Shown here piece after piece: positions 18,001 through 25,900 of a stretch of DNA of 52,184 bases (its first letter is position 1; each line of letters opens with the position of its first letter). The notes beneath the pieces were generated by a model. It saw nothing but the letters and a program-made list of their open reading frames with translations. It was not told where the DNA came from and did not search any database. Source of the stretch: a virus; IMG/VR virus record IMGVR_UViG_3300044858_004443, positions 1-52,184 of that record, one strand, 5' to 3'. Made by a program: the position numbers and the translations under genes.

Positions 18001-21000
18001 TTACGCCATTCTCAACAAAAGTTAAGAATGAATTAAATAATACCGTCCCGGCTAATTTGTGGGTTAAGTCTGCTGGTGTTGCAATGGTTGAAATGGTTAA
18101 TGAAATGAAAAGAAAACTTGTTAGCCTCAAGGGAACTTTGTATGATGATTTTAAGAAATTGTTCTCTGAAATACCCGTAGCAGATTTAAGTACAATATTT
18201 GGTGACATGTTTAAAGATCTCGATTCAGAGGCTCTTAAGGATTATTTTGCCAACCTTTTCCCAACAGCAGAAGAATTAAAGGCAAAAATTATAACAATTG
18301 AAACAGTTCGATCCAAAGACGGATCTGGCGGTGGAGAAGCGCCAAAAGCTTCGCCCGGTTTTACTCCATCAGAGTTAGGACCAACTGACGTAGATTACTC
18401 AAAATATAAAGATTATGTTGAAAGAATGGCTGAGTTGAGAGAAAAGGCGGCAGAGCCTGCGCAGTCTGAAAAGCAGGATCCAAAACAAAGCTTCTTTGGC
18501 AAATTTAAAGATATTATTGTTGGCATAGCTGATTATCTTGGTCCAGTTAAAACAGCCATCCTGGGGGCGCTTGGAGTTGTTGCTGGCGCTGGTGCTGCAA
18601 TACCAATATGGACTGGAATAAAAGTTGCTGCTGTCGCAATTGGAACAGCAGTTGGTGGATTACCAATATTAATAGGAACAGTGATTGGTGTATTAATATA
18701 CTTGTACGCTAGATTTAAATCCGTAAGAGATATTGTAAATGGTATAGCTATGGAAATACGGGATGGTCTTGTTGCTGCATTTAATTTCCTAAAAGATATT
18801 GGAGTTAAAGCATTTGATGAAATTAAAATTGCATTTTCAAAACTATGGGATGGCTTTACTGGGGTTGCTTTGCCAAAAATTGGTGAAATTTGGAATGGTT
18901 TTATAATTGGTTTTACAATTGCATTTGATTGGCTAAAAGAACAAATTGGTAGAAGGGTATCTGTTTTAATTGATATTATTAAAGCTCTTATTGATCCATT
19001 AAAAGATTATTGGAAAACTTTCTTTAAAGCTAGTTTTGATTTAATTAAAAGTTATTTTGAAAATGTTTCGAATATAATTGTAGAATTATTTGCAACATTA
19101 AAAGTAATATTTGAACCAATAATTAAAATTATTGTTGGTGTATTTATTATAATAACTGAAGCTATTACAATTCTTTGGGAAAAATTAAAAACGCCAATAA
19201 TAACTATTGCAACATTTATTATTAAAACATTTACATTTTTACTTCCAATATTTTCTAGCATAGGTAGTTTTATATTTGATGTAATTGGTGGTGCAATAGT
19301 TGGTCTTCTTAAAATTATAAAATTTGTTTTTGAGGGATTGTATAAATCAATTGGCACAGTTGTTAATGTTGCAGTTGGTATAGCAAAAGCAATATTTAAT
19401 GTGTTGAATGCAATCTGGACAAACCCTGTTGTGAAGTGGATCAGGGACTTCTTATTCAGAGTCTTGATGCTTGGAATTTTTATAGTTGCAAGCTTGCTGG
19501 AAGCATTTGCAAAAACAATATTTAATGCATTTAAAACAGTATTTAATATATTTAAAAATATTGCAACATTTATATATAACACACTCAAGCCAGGGCTTGA
19601 ATTAATTTGGAATGTTGTTAAATTTGTTTTTACACCTGTTATATCAATAATAAAAGTAGTAATAGATATAGTTAAATCGCTGTATGATGAATTTGGGTTT
19701 CTCGGTCTAGCGTTAACCCCATTTCTTGCTGTTTTGGAATTGATAAGACGTATTTTTATGATTGTTTGGAATGTTGCTAAGTCTGTATTTAAAGGCATAT
19801 ACTCATTAATTGAAAGTGCAATTGTAATTATAAAAATTGTTGCAAGTGCTATATGGGACGGTTTAGGAAAAGTTTGGGGATTAATCTCACCAATTGTTAA
19901 TGCTTTCTGGGATGGTATAACAACAGCAGCAGGGTTTGTTTGGGATTTACTAAAGACAATGGGTAGTAGTATTTTGGATGTTCTTGGATCAGTATGGGAT
20001 GTAATAGGATCTGTCGCTACAAAATTCTGGGATGGCATAAAGATTGCTGCACAAACAGTTTGGGATTTCCTTAAGACAGTTGGAACAGGTATTTGGAATG
20101 CAATAGGATGGGTCTGGGATATGATTGCTGCAGCATCACAAAAATTCTGGGATCTTATTGTTGCAGGTTGGGGATTGGTCGGTCCAATTTTTGAACAATT
20201 ATGGGAATGGTTATGGAATGGTATTAATTATGCCTGGGATACATTAAAACAAACCTTGCAATTCTACTGGGATCTTTTCAAGGAGATGTGGGGTTGGGTT
20301 GAGCCAGTCCTGTCTCAGTTATGGGAGTGGTTGTGGAATGGTATTAAGTGGGCGTGGGATCAGTTGGTAGAGGTTGTGCAGTTCTATTGGGATTTGTTTA
20401 AGCAAATGTGGGGTTGGATTGAGCCTGTTTTAAGTCAATTATGGGATTGGCTATGGACAGGTATTAAGTTTGCTTGGGATAAGATAACAGATGCAGTCCA
20501 GTTTATGTGGGAAGGCGTAAAGGTTATGTGGTCGTGGATTCAGCCTGTACTGAATACTCTCTGGGATCTGTTATGGAATGGCATTAAGCTTGCATGGGAT
20601 GGAATTACAACTGCAGTTCAATTTGTTTGGGACAAGATAAAGGCAATGTGGGATGCAGTTTACCCTATTCTTAAAACAATGTTGGAGTGGATAAAAGATA
20701 AGATTGGTGCTGCTGTTGATGGTGTTAAGGGTGCATGGAATGGTCTGAAAGATGCGGTTAGCAATACATTTAATTGGTTTAAAGATAAATTCTCAAGTAT
20801 TGGTGGTTTTATAAGAGAAGGTATTGGTGGGGCAGTTGATTGGGTGTCTGATAAATTAGGGAATATTCCTAATTTATTCAAAGGGGCATTAAATGCAATA
20901 ATTAGAGGAGTAAATAATGTAACTGGATTTTCATTTACAATGCCAGATTGGTTGAAGTATGTTCCAGGGCTGGGCGGTGTAGCTGGCAAGACATATAGCT

Positions 21001-21512
21001 TTAGAGATGTCATTCCTGAGCTGCCGCAAGTTAAATACAATGGTGGAAAAATTGGCTCTTACATGAAGGGCGGTATGGCATATGGCTCTTACATGAAGGG
21101 CGGTATGGCATATGGATACGGCGGGATGACAGCAGGGTTCGCACAGCAGGCTGTGCCGGCAATTCTGCATGGCGGTGAATATATAATTAATCACAAAGCT
21201 GCGCAGAGAATTGGAACAGACACTCTTGATGCATTAAACAATTTGCGCTTGTCAAAGCCAAGATACCCAAGAATGCCATCGATTCCAGGCATTTCAATGC
21301 CAAATGTTAGAATCGATAATTCTACACAAGCTCCTGTTGGATCTTCAACATCAAATGTTAATATTTATGTTGATAACTTTATTGGCGAGCCAGAATGGTT
21401 TAATTCAATGATGAAAGATTATAATATGAAAGTTGCTCCAAGAAATCAAAAAGCAGCCGGTTTGGAAAATAGAGTGATAACAACCTACAATGGTCTTAAT
21501 AGAGGCATGTAA
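9021..21512 (+). CDS. Giant tape measure protein (4163 aa)
   Basis: This is the tail length ruler and probable DNA-ejection protein. The N-terminal ~600 residues contain the phage tape-measure core (around residue 180, FADLEQESARVTKLMVDNFG, then QTKELGKLLDQVTRKFGTSR). Residues ~827-900 are Pro/Gly-rich with repeated RPTYGP or RPIYGP. Ala-rich coiled-coil segments follow, plus hydrophobic stretches near residues ~2390 and ~3180-3230 suited to membrane insertion. Residues 3629-3885 hold 40-residue Trp-rich repeats. The C-terminus has a twice-repeated GSYMKGGMAY followed by FAQQAVPAILHGGEYIINHK, a common tape-measure ending. By the usual ~0.15 nm per residue, the tail would be about 600 nm. No muralytic domain was recognised. 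Confidence 0.93.
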   Translation: MSDTPTPYGDIKFTVTADTSEAAILRQSLAQVSAQINNTVSTVNKLASTQAMLQRITAGTGNSTKVLTGLIAANNKAQVLNNKIISDAVRHHAALTKEIDRLGTSSPKATAALNAQANAMQRLTTSSRELTRALQATSIQQWANRAKGSLTQMNMSILRTTAQTLAFTRALRTAFFSFADLEQESARVTKLMVDNFGSGEEAIRLASEQTKELGKLLDQVTRKFGTSRVLVQSLAGDFAELGIGDIQGLKDLVELTTTVEKLGNVDIEQSQRFVESMLQNILRVKREQYAARGLSLDLTDPKQFSNIIAELRGQLAEFNLVENKTSLSLKDLADAFPEVSAAATTFGLSMTESAALLAPMVASGFQVGASANSIKVSLQRMVAMTKQNSVILGELNQALGPDFDYSAGVSMENIQKLTDGFNNLLSIKGEQGTLELFARLFGVRQGPRMETSFRQLAVFQKALGEMGTTEARIAEVIQKNVNARLKSAGFAETEQIQVKKMVDISNLHRKATENINGQYTKRAKIIREGQKLAFDELTKIYGTTGDESKDFLSKIGTESGKILMSSAFRIEDVAQKQLETELQIGLDTTITKFRIMKEEILAIGRVIVTAFKPLIEFFTPIIQKIRDFVENLGPLGKKAISFGVIFLGLIPSIKLLTVSFRWFFTGALSSIARLATGFGKLGSRIIDVTELVDRGAGALKNWQKATSLPGTTKVLLSGRKRGAITDVSGLDPSAQQVLQQGSTPTSADLKNIFKRAIGLPVGGDALTGLDAAIKAVDATAETAADAADAAATTAKSVSDGVSEALKAGFKGTVFTSNRFMGNTFTGGPGGGGTGRGPRTPGSPRTPTDTRPTYGPPAPGPVYGPAMPPPDTRPTYGPSLPSDARPIYGPSLPPSVTGTSKIPAGGFRVPTTPVLPSIPGPEPVKKAAKAAKKAVKETIDTAAASVATATATVGAAVADVSSTVASVAAGAAETVSEGVSSAVSATKTVASGSKVTKAAAQMTTLKVSEIVSVYDKLGVALPDEYQFLRSLDKEWQVATKTKQKVLKDIAAQAKGGDLTNLGGPLGRIERIGKSEVIFTSPESKRSLKPTSKQIAERALRPDVMVPFGQDEIVSDLLEERLKRVPKVGSTIPAKAKPLAGVIENLKIRGKKIQENINQLAETGMKAAERAAAQADSVLKYGATETKLLADEFKGLTLTPKDTAAGVIEVEREVRVLSEYEKAVEEARIAQKEFEDLTSSASQQDVQRLANKAKATREKVVKLEKTKRNVVRTATKFDIVPAAPVSQELQNFRDITSRKLQLLGPQRTLLPKGVNTQEQVSKALASAVAQEKILLPKGGINQNLKLIAGYRALMVEKIEAINKAIDSGDDVIVKNLKQIGYKSKQEIAKMTSKTSKTQAAAQNRELIRKLAAKSVRLDELDPESPAYDPNAGRRLFTKGMADKVANERIVQQSDSQILNRISPTTDKAKASIIAERNAARTRNAAKEADILNKTINQMTSDYTVEAQQSRSKAVTAFKKTRNALIKKFGSIEAAEVALSNAVNAELAVQKGALSAPTAAVKKTVSRTTSIVASGTAAVKETVDTVARTASSVPFILKDSLGGFRMFHSAASEAVSSSVVASTKTIGSEISRLLDDVIVRALPAGFDPAKAKVMRSVIAEVLAKTPITAASAATPAAQSFMSHVLGGMGDDIARVINSLAPDITSAISAGGISAKGGIVQTAKARAVGSFNKLKSLTTAKILGDLGMLRTGIEAAVFDAVAAAGYAIESTTSSIGEAIRAGTYTEAMIPGYLDELTAKREKRSARAVESGSAGAAAAAEARGEPISRGEKNAARRRKRALERLVKEGRAPDLEAAGSLYDKALAGGKEELDKLLPKTKASVGSAVKEAVGDAAEAAKETASEAVEAVGEKLDEAVKTVSDATTGAIDDATKAVKDKVRAPSTKGMKVEDMGRAELVREKGRLQSAIKKAPLDISVLDEEITKKKALIDAMDPASKGLKTNARIIAEHTALVEKRNALSAKLASSEARLTEVNKRLAETKTAEAASSKKAKPAAAAAAAGAAPTGAPRAPRIPTAAAPAASVAAVTSSAVVEKLDEVIIEFDRSLANFFKGPNFFQGPNYFAGPITAMPNAKFKDVKKRFSDLTDDEKKKVLSGHTKRADEAKARILARKAGATGAGTVDDAAAAASGATAATAAKAGLLRKSLSGLGGLMGSGLVRGAQIGKAALQGMFGIVGKSASEFWKMSAAFINMYTTAISSASSSSRLASISAMIGAKAIAVVGKAAAITDKAIKKLAGSFLALGRTIATTTNAELTRFFASLQKSKILKAWGFLLFTGMLPLIKGFKVLTIGAVKFITTMKFSALIGGFQQLYQTVLRTALSFAALAIKLNAAMLMIAPILILVFSIISKVKRGISGLSPAMDNFKAAWVAIKDAIYILAAPLENLIASFGGIGAQGDSVKRTAGVIWLISKGVRAAAEAFQRFAAGPGLKYMKSAVVPIITRIVNRFILLGRAISAAFGGRSGEAAKNFKGFLYSMLYEAVAFIGKFISLIASALEMFAPTLAKIIDAIVAATITAFRKIMNFAKEVMLLLGSIITVIGGISGQIGIALGGAAIVAGGVGIGLLDIKLKEFEESAKSGGLGAGKAIANGITSGAKKAARGMETLKTLVGEKYGDLMGVGINTALASRIAKDMPKDVKNKIIRSADDARAGGESLGQEIAKGIKKGLTDLKSEFTDKFFGKADSEIDKFVEKLKDGLNEQKDKALEAFDNQIEAIEALGEAEERLTATVEYEEKRREMIRERALDRENYLRERKVAAYEGRAEDVRSLDLTFRKSSVEKDKEIKDFDLDRVKTLQAQNREDAVKVINKQKEQLIKEYDKMFKDFDQRIEDIKVRGFSNEQEFVQMFGNLQNAASVFSDDLSSTFMKAMESLPNAIRESTDPSIGMFSTSMDKMVQEAKRTFGIGVTSASSESILGAAYFLAKGMPGAFRQAFDSGIVSQFVTPFSTKVKNELNNTVPANLWVKSAGVAMVEMVNEMKRKLVSLKGTLYDDFKKLFSEIPVADLSTIFGDMFKDLDSEALKDYFANLFPTAEELKAKIITIETVRSKDGSGGGEAPKASPGFTPSELGPTDVDYSKYKDYVERMAELREKAAEPAQSEKQDPKQSFFGKFKDIIVGIADYLGPVKTAILGALGVVAGAGAAIPIWTGIKVAAVAIGTAVGGLPILIGTVIGVLIYLYARFKSVRDIVNGIAMEIRDGLVAAFNFLKDIGVKAFDEIKIAFSKLWDGFTGVALPKIGEIWNGFIIGFTIAFDWLKEQIGRRVSVLIDIIKALIDPLKDYWKTFFKASFDLIKSYFENVSNIIVELFATLKVIFEPIIKIIVGVFIIITEAITILWEKLKTPIITIATFIIKTFTFLLPIFSSIGSFIFDVIGGAIVGLLKIIKFVFEGLYKSIGTVVNVAVGIAKAIFNVLNAIWTNPVVKWIRDFLFRVLMLGIFIVASLLEAFAKTIFNAFKTVFNIFKNIATFIYNTLKPGLELIWNVVKFVFTPVISIIKVVIDIVKSLYDEFGFLGLALTPFLAVLELIRRIFMIVWNVAKSVFKGIYSLIESAIVIIKIVASAIWDGLGKVWGLISPIVNAFWDGITTAAGFVWDLLKTMGSSILDVLGSVWDVIGSVATKFWDGIKIAAQTVWDFLKTVGTGIWNAIGWVWDMIAAASQKFWDLIVAGWGLVGPIFEQLWEWLWNGINYAWDTLKQTLQFYWDLFKEMWGWVEPVLSQLWEWLWNGIKWAWDQLVEVVQFYWDLFKQMWGWIEPVLSQLWDWLWTGIKFAWDKITDAVQFMWEGVKVMWSWIQPVLNTLWDLLWNGIKLAWDGITTAVQFVWDKIKAMWDAVYPILKTMLEWIKDKIGAAVDGVKGAWNGLKDAVSNTFNWFKDKFSSIGGFIREGIGGAVDWVSDKLGNIPNLFKGALNAIIRGVNNVTGFSFTMPDWLKYVPGLGGVAGKTYSFRDVIPELPQVKYNGGKIGSYMKGGMAYGSYMKGGMAYGYGGMTAGFAQQAVPAILHGGEYIINHKAAQRIGTDTLDALNNLRLSKPRYPRMPSIPGISMPNVRIDNSTQAPVGSSTSNVNIYVDNFIGEPEWFNSMMKDYNMKVAPRNQKAAGLENRVITTYNGLNRGM
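19905..20675 (+). repeat. 120-bp (40-residue) Trp-rich coding repeats in the tape measure
   Basis: Two units beginning FWDGI (from 19905 and 20025) are followed, after a partial unit, by four units of exactly 120 bp from 20196, 20316, 20436 and 20556. Each of the four begins (Q/T)LWDWLW-like and contains AWD, FxW and a Trp-Trp pair before PVLS. Spacing is exact, showing tandem duplication followed by drift. Confidence 0.8.
21053..21112 (+). repeat. Perfect 30-bp tandem duplication near the tape-measure C-terminus
   Basis: Two identical 30-bp copies (21053-21082 and 21083-21112) encode GSYMKGGMAY twice. The absence of any substitution between copies implies a recent event. Confidence 0.9.
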
Positions 21513-21907
21513 TGACAATACAGAAACTATTGACTATTAATTCAACAGAGATAACGGAGCACAATAGAAAAATATCTGTTAGCGAACAAATTGCTGCTAA
21601 TGATATTGATTTAGCATCTGGGCATAGAAGGAGATATTATTCAAGAAATAAAAAGCAGTTTAGTCTGTCTTGGTCATATCTGCCAAGCCTGCAGGCTCAA
21701 ACTGCTGATGGTCGAGTTGGAAGGGATTTTTTAAACACTATAGCAAATAGCTCCGCTGCAGTCGTGGTGGGAATAGAACTCGAGCCAAGCGCTGGTTTAA
21801 CTTCCTATGATTGCTATATTGACTCCTATAGTGAAACTTTAATAAGGAGAGAGTATTCAACTCAATGCGCTTATTATGATGTTTCCTTAACGTTGACGGA
21901 GAGATAG
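21512..21907 (+). CDS. Distal tail-type protein (short paralogue)
   Basis: The 131-residue product starts inside the tape-measure stop (TAATG). Its core, NRKISVSEQI, then RRRYYSRNKKQFSLSWSYLP, then DGRVGRDFL and YSETLIRREYS, recurs with the same order in the C-terminus of the next gene (NHNRKFDVSV, KTFNLSWSYVP, DGKRGRDYI, YSETLVRRDIS). The place right after the tape measure is where distal tail (Dit) proteins are encoded. It probably forms a ring at the tail end. Confidence 0.6.
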   Translation: MTIQKLLTINSTEITEHNRKISVSEQIAANDIDLASGHRRRYYSRNKKQFSLSWSYLPSLQAQTADGRVGRDFLNTIANSSAAVVVGIELEPSAGLTSYDCYIDSYSETLIRREYSTQCAYYDVSLTLTER

Positions 21908-21908
21908 T

Positions 21909-22979
21909 ATGGAGCTTGGATTCTATTCATTTTCTGAACCATTTAAGCAAGGAATAGATTTTTATACTGTTGATGAAGCAACAACAATACAGGCTTCACT
22001 GTCAGGTGACGCTACACTATCAGTTAATTTTACAATGCAAATACGATCCTCAACAAGTGTTGAGAGTAATGCTTCAATAACTGCAACAAAAATTGCATAT
22101 GCTCAATCTTCTATAGTGATTGATGGCGTTACCTTAACGCTTGGAACAGGAATAAAGCCAGCTGCTGTTTTGATTGAAAATTCCTCATCAATGACAGTAT
22201 CTGCTCAAAAAATCGCTTTTGCTGCGGTGTCGATTACTTCAGCATCAAATCTTTCTGCCTCAGCACAAGAAATATTAAATGCTACAGTATCTATTGCATC
22301 ATCCTCAAATGCAAATGCAACTATAATTAAACAAGCATTTGCAAGTGTATTGATAAACTCTACTTCTAATGTTTCAGCTCAATCAAAACTTATAAAGAAT
22401 ATAAGTGCTTCATTAAATGGAAATATAAATCTAACTGTTGCTGGTGATTTAGTATTAATCACAATAAGAATAGTTATAAATAATTTAGGTAGCGTTGCTG
22501 CCCAGGCAATTAAATTCTCTAATACATCTATATCTTCAGGCTCTCCATTAGATATTGGCGGGATAAGGACATTCTTGTTATTAGATGATAAACCATTAAC
22601 AAATCACAACAGGAAGTTTGATGTTTCTGTGGAGCCGATCTTTACAGAAAATGTTAATTGGAATAATAGAAAATCTAGATATTATAAATCTACATCGAGA
22701 GGTGCAAGAAAGACTTTTAATTTATCATGGTCATATGTTCCAAATACGCAAACTCACACTGTGGATGGTAAAAGAGGGCGTGATTATATAAGAGAGATAG
22801 CTGGAAAGCCTCAATACCACGTTTTAAAAGTTATAAATTTAGATGAAAATGGCAACACTCCACCTACAGAAACAAGTTATAATGTATTAGTGAAAGATTA
22901 TAGCGAGACTCTGGTGAGAAGGGATATATCTGAAGAGGTGTATTTTTGGGATTGCTCTATAAGTCTAGAAGAGGTTTAA
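21909..22979 (+). CDS. Distal tail-type protein with repetitive N-terminal extension
   Basis: The last ~140 residues (nt ~22560-22979) are a paralogue of the preceding protein. The first ~215 residues are a Ser/Ala/Val-rich beta array in which a unit of ~35 residues recurs (SAQKIAFAAVSITSASNLSA, then ASAQEILNATVSIASSSNAN, then NSTSNVSAQSKLIKNISASL). The protein thus looks like a Dit-type ring subunit carrying a projecting beta-solenoid or Ig-like arm. Arms of this kind on Dit proteins often bind carbohydrates (known for other phages). It begins 1 nt after the previous stop, and the hub gene starts right after its own stop. Confidence 0.6.
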   Translation: MELGFYSFSEPFKQGIDFYTVDEATTIQASLSGDATLSVNFTMQIRSSTSVESNASITATKIAYAQSSIVIDGVTLTLGTGIKPAAVLIENSSSMTVSAQKIAFAAVSITSASNLSASAQEILNATVSIASSSNANATIIKQAFASVLINSTSNVSAQSKLIKNISASLNGNINLTVAGDLVLITIRIVINNLGSVAAQAIKFSNTSISSGSPLDIGGIRTFLLLDDKPLTNHNRKFDVSVEPIFTENVNWNNRKSRYYKSTSRGARKTFNLSWSYVPNTQTHTVDGKRGRDYIREIAGKPQYHVLKVINLDENGNTPPTETSYNVLVKDYSETLVRRDISEEVYFWDCSISLEEV

Positions 22980-25900
22980 ATGCTTACTAAAGGTAGATAC
23001 GATGTAGATATATCATCATCTTTCAATAACGCTATATCTTCAATATCACAAAGAGTAAAACCTCTCATTTTAATAGACTGGCTAGATAGTCGTCATATTA
23101 ATAAATCCGGCAATACGGAAATAGCATCAAGCAACTACACCAATTCTGCAAAAACAAATCAAAATATAATAGATAATGCAGCTGGGCTACTTGCTTCCGG
23201 CAGATCTTTATCGGATAAAGAAATTTTATTTAATAAATCAAGAAATAGAGATTTTTATTTTATACCAAATGAATCTGTTAACGGAATAGAAAGGCAGTCA
23301 TTTACATGGGCTGTTTGCGATGCTAAAGATACAAATGGAAATGTTATTACTGCTAATGGTCAATGGCATTGTATGCCAACAACAAAAGATGAGCATTACG
23401 AGTTTGGATATGAGTCGTCAGTTAAGAGTACAGCAAATACTCATGCAACATTAAATGGTTACGAATTGCAATCTCCGGTTGTCCTGACATATGTGTTTGA
23501 AGAAAGAAAAGTAAATTTAATAAAAATTATAACATCTGAATATAATGGTCAAATTTGTGCTTACAATATAAAAGCATATCATAATACAAATACTATTGTT
23601 TACAATCAAGATGGTGAGATTCCTATTGATTCATATTATTTTAATCATTATTTAGAATCAATTACAAATGATAATATTAATAAAATTTTATTAACAGTTT
23701 ATACAACAAAAAATCCAAATGATTATGTAAGAGTTAATGAAGTTGCTCCAATGTATAGGGTTGATATAACTGATTACATTATAAATTTTAATGTTTCTAA
23801 AGTTCGTGATGTGCACGAAACAAGTTTGCCAATTGCCGGTGGTGGTAGTAATACTGCATCATTGACACTAGATAACGCAAATAAAGATTTTAATTTGTTT
23901 AACTCAGCATCTCTATATGGAAAGTATATGAAAAAAGATTTACGCTGCTTTGTGTATGCAGGATGGGAGAGGGAGTCATACGATAGTGATCAAATTATTA
24001 CATCATTATCTTCAAATATTACAGCAGTAAGTAACACGATAAATGTCTTTAATATTAATGACTTCCCATCCGGGGGTTCCGGAGATGACTATGTTATCAC
24101 CATCAATCCAGGAAATATCAATCAAGAAAAAGTATTGGCAAGAAAGGGCTCTGGTAATTCTTTTTCTGCAATAGCAAGAGGTATCGGGGATACAAAGGCA
24201 AGAAGTCATAATACTGGCGCATCTGTCGTATACGATATATTTGAGTATGTTCCATTTGGAACATTTTATATTGATGAATGGCAGGCTACATCTTCCAGCA
24301 TGACTGTTTCTGCAAATTTAACTGGATGGTCTAAGTTTGGTCAAGATAAAGTGATAACTAAAGGATTTTTGCTTCAAGAAACAACAGTGGCGGAAGCTGT
24401 AGAGCACTTGCTATTAATGACAAATTTTCCTAGAAAAGATATAGATTATTTAATTAATCCTGATAAGTTTTATTTAAAAAACAATTCAGTTATGCATCTC
24501 AATTTTAATGAAAAAAATGTAGATAGATCAAATAATGCTCGAACAGCTTCTTCATCACTTAGGGCTAGATTGTATGCAGTCCCGGAGGGTGGTAATGCAC
24601 GTGATATTAGATTAGATGTTTTAGATAAATACCTTTCTACATATGAAAAAGCACTAGATATAAGGACATCAGTTGCTCCATCAAAAGTAACGGCATCAAA
24701 AGAGATATCAGATCAATCAGGGGAGAGCAAAGCTGTGAATTGGGTGTCGGGTCAATTTATTGCTAATGATGGAAGCACTGTTGATAGTTTTTTCAATGGT
24801 GTTTTTGATGGTTACTATATACCATCAAATACTGGAAATCAACGATTAATAGCCGGCATAAATAAAGGCGGGATCAGGGTTTATTTAAATGATGTAAAAA
24901 TTATAGATGAATGGAGATTTGTTGATTCTGGCACCAATACACCAGAATCTTTTTCTTCTGATTTATATGATTTAACAGCAGGTAAAGTCTATTCTCTAAG
25001 GATAGAGTTTTTTGCAGAGCATAAAATACAAAATGAGCCTTTTAAGATTTTTCTTAAGAAAGAATACGATTCATATTTAGATTGGGTATACAGTCATGAA
25101 TGTTATACAATGGTTGCTAATGATAGTTATGGGAATAGAACTTCAGATTCATATCTAACATTCTCTGCTAATAGCTGGACACCAACTGCTAATGTAAATG
25201 TCATAGAGAGATCCGGTCGGCAAAATAACGGTATTTTATTAGCTAACGTTAAAATATCAGAACAATCTGGTATTGTTTCTGATCTGGATAGTCGATCTGT
25301 ATTGCTTGAATCAAATGCTTATATAAGAATTCCTTATCATCAATCATTTGATATTTTTAATTCTAATAGTATTTCATATACTGGAGATTTTACTATTGAG
25401 ATTTATGCAAAAATGCACAATGGTGCATTCTCTGCAAATGGTGAATATATAAGTTGTTTTAACAATTCCTCTCCATCTAATGGTTTTGAATTTTATTCAA
25501 ACTCTTCATCTAATGGTTTTAAAATGGTTACTTCAAATGGTGTGCAAACAGTATCATCAAATATTGCACTATCAAATAACAGTTTTAGTTTAATAACAGC
25601 TACATATTCAGATAATACTCTTAAGTATTTTATCAATGGTGATTTAAAAAATACTGTTACAACAACTGGAACACTTGTTCCATTTTCTAATAAAGATATC
25701 ACTATTGGCGGCAGAGGTGCTTCCTTTACAGCAGAAACAGAAATTGACTTTGCTATAGAAAATGCTCCAATTACAATTAGATCTTTTTATATAGATGAGT
25801 TTGCAATTTCAAATATAAAATTTGATGATGAGATGGTTAAAGATAGTTATGTTCAAACGCAAATGCAACCAATTCAAGTTATGCCTTTTATATATGGCAA

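Noticed and set aside
19052-20038. 328-codon minus-strand open frame
   Set aside because: It is the complement of the repetitive, hydrophobic tape-measure region; the AT-rich repeat leaves few stops. No ribosome site and no recognisable domain.
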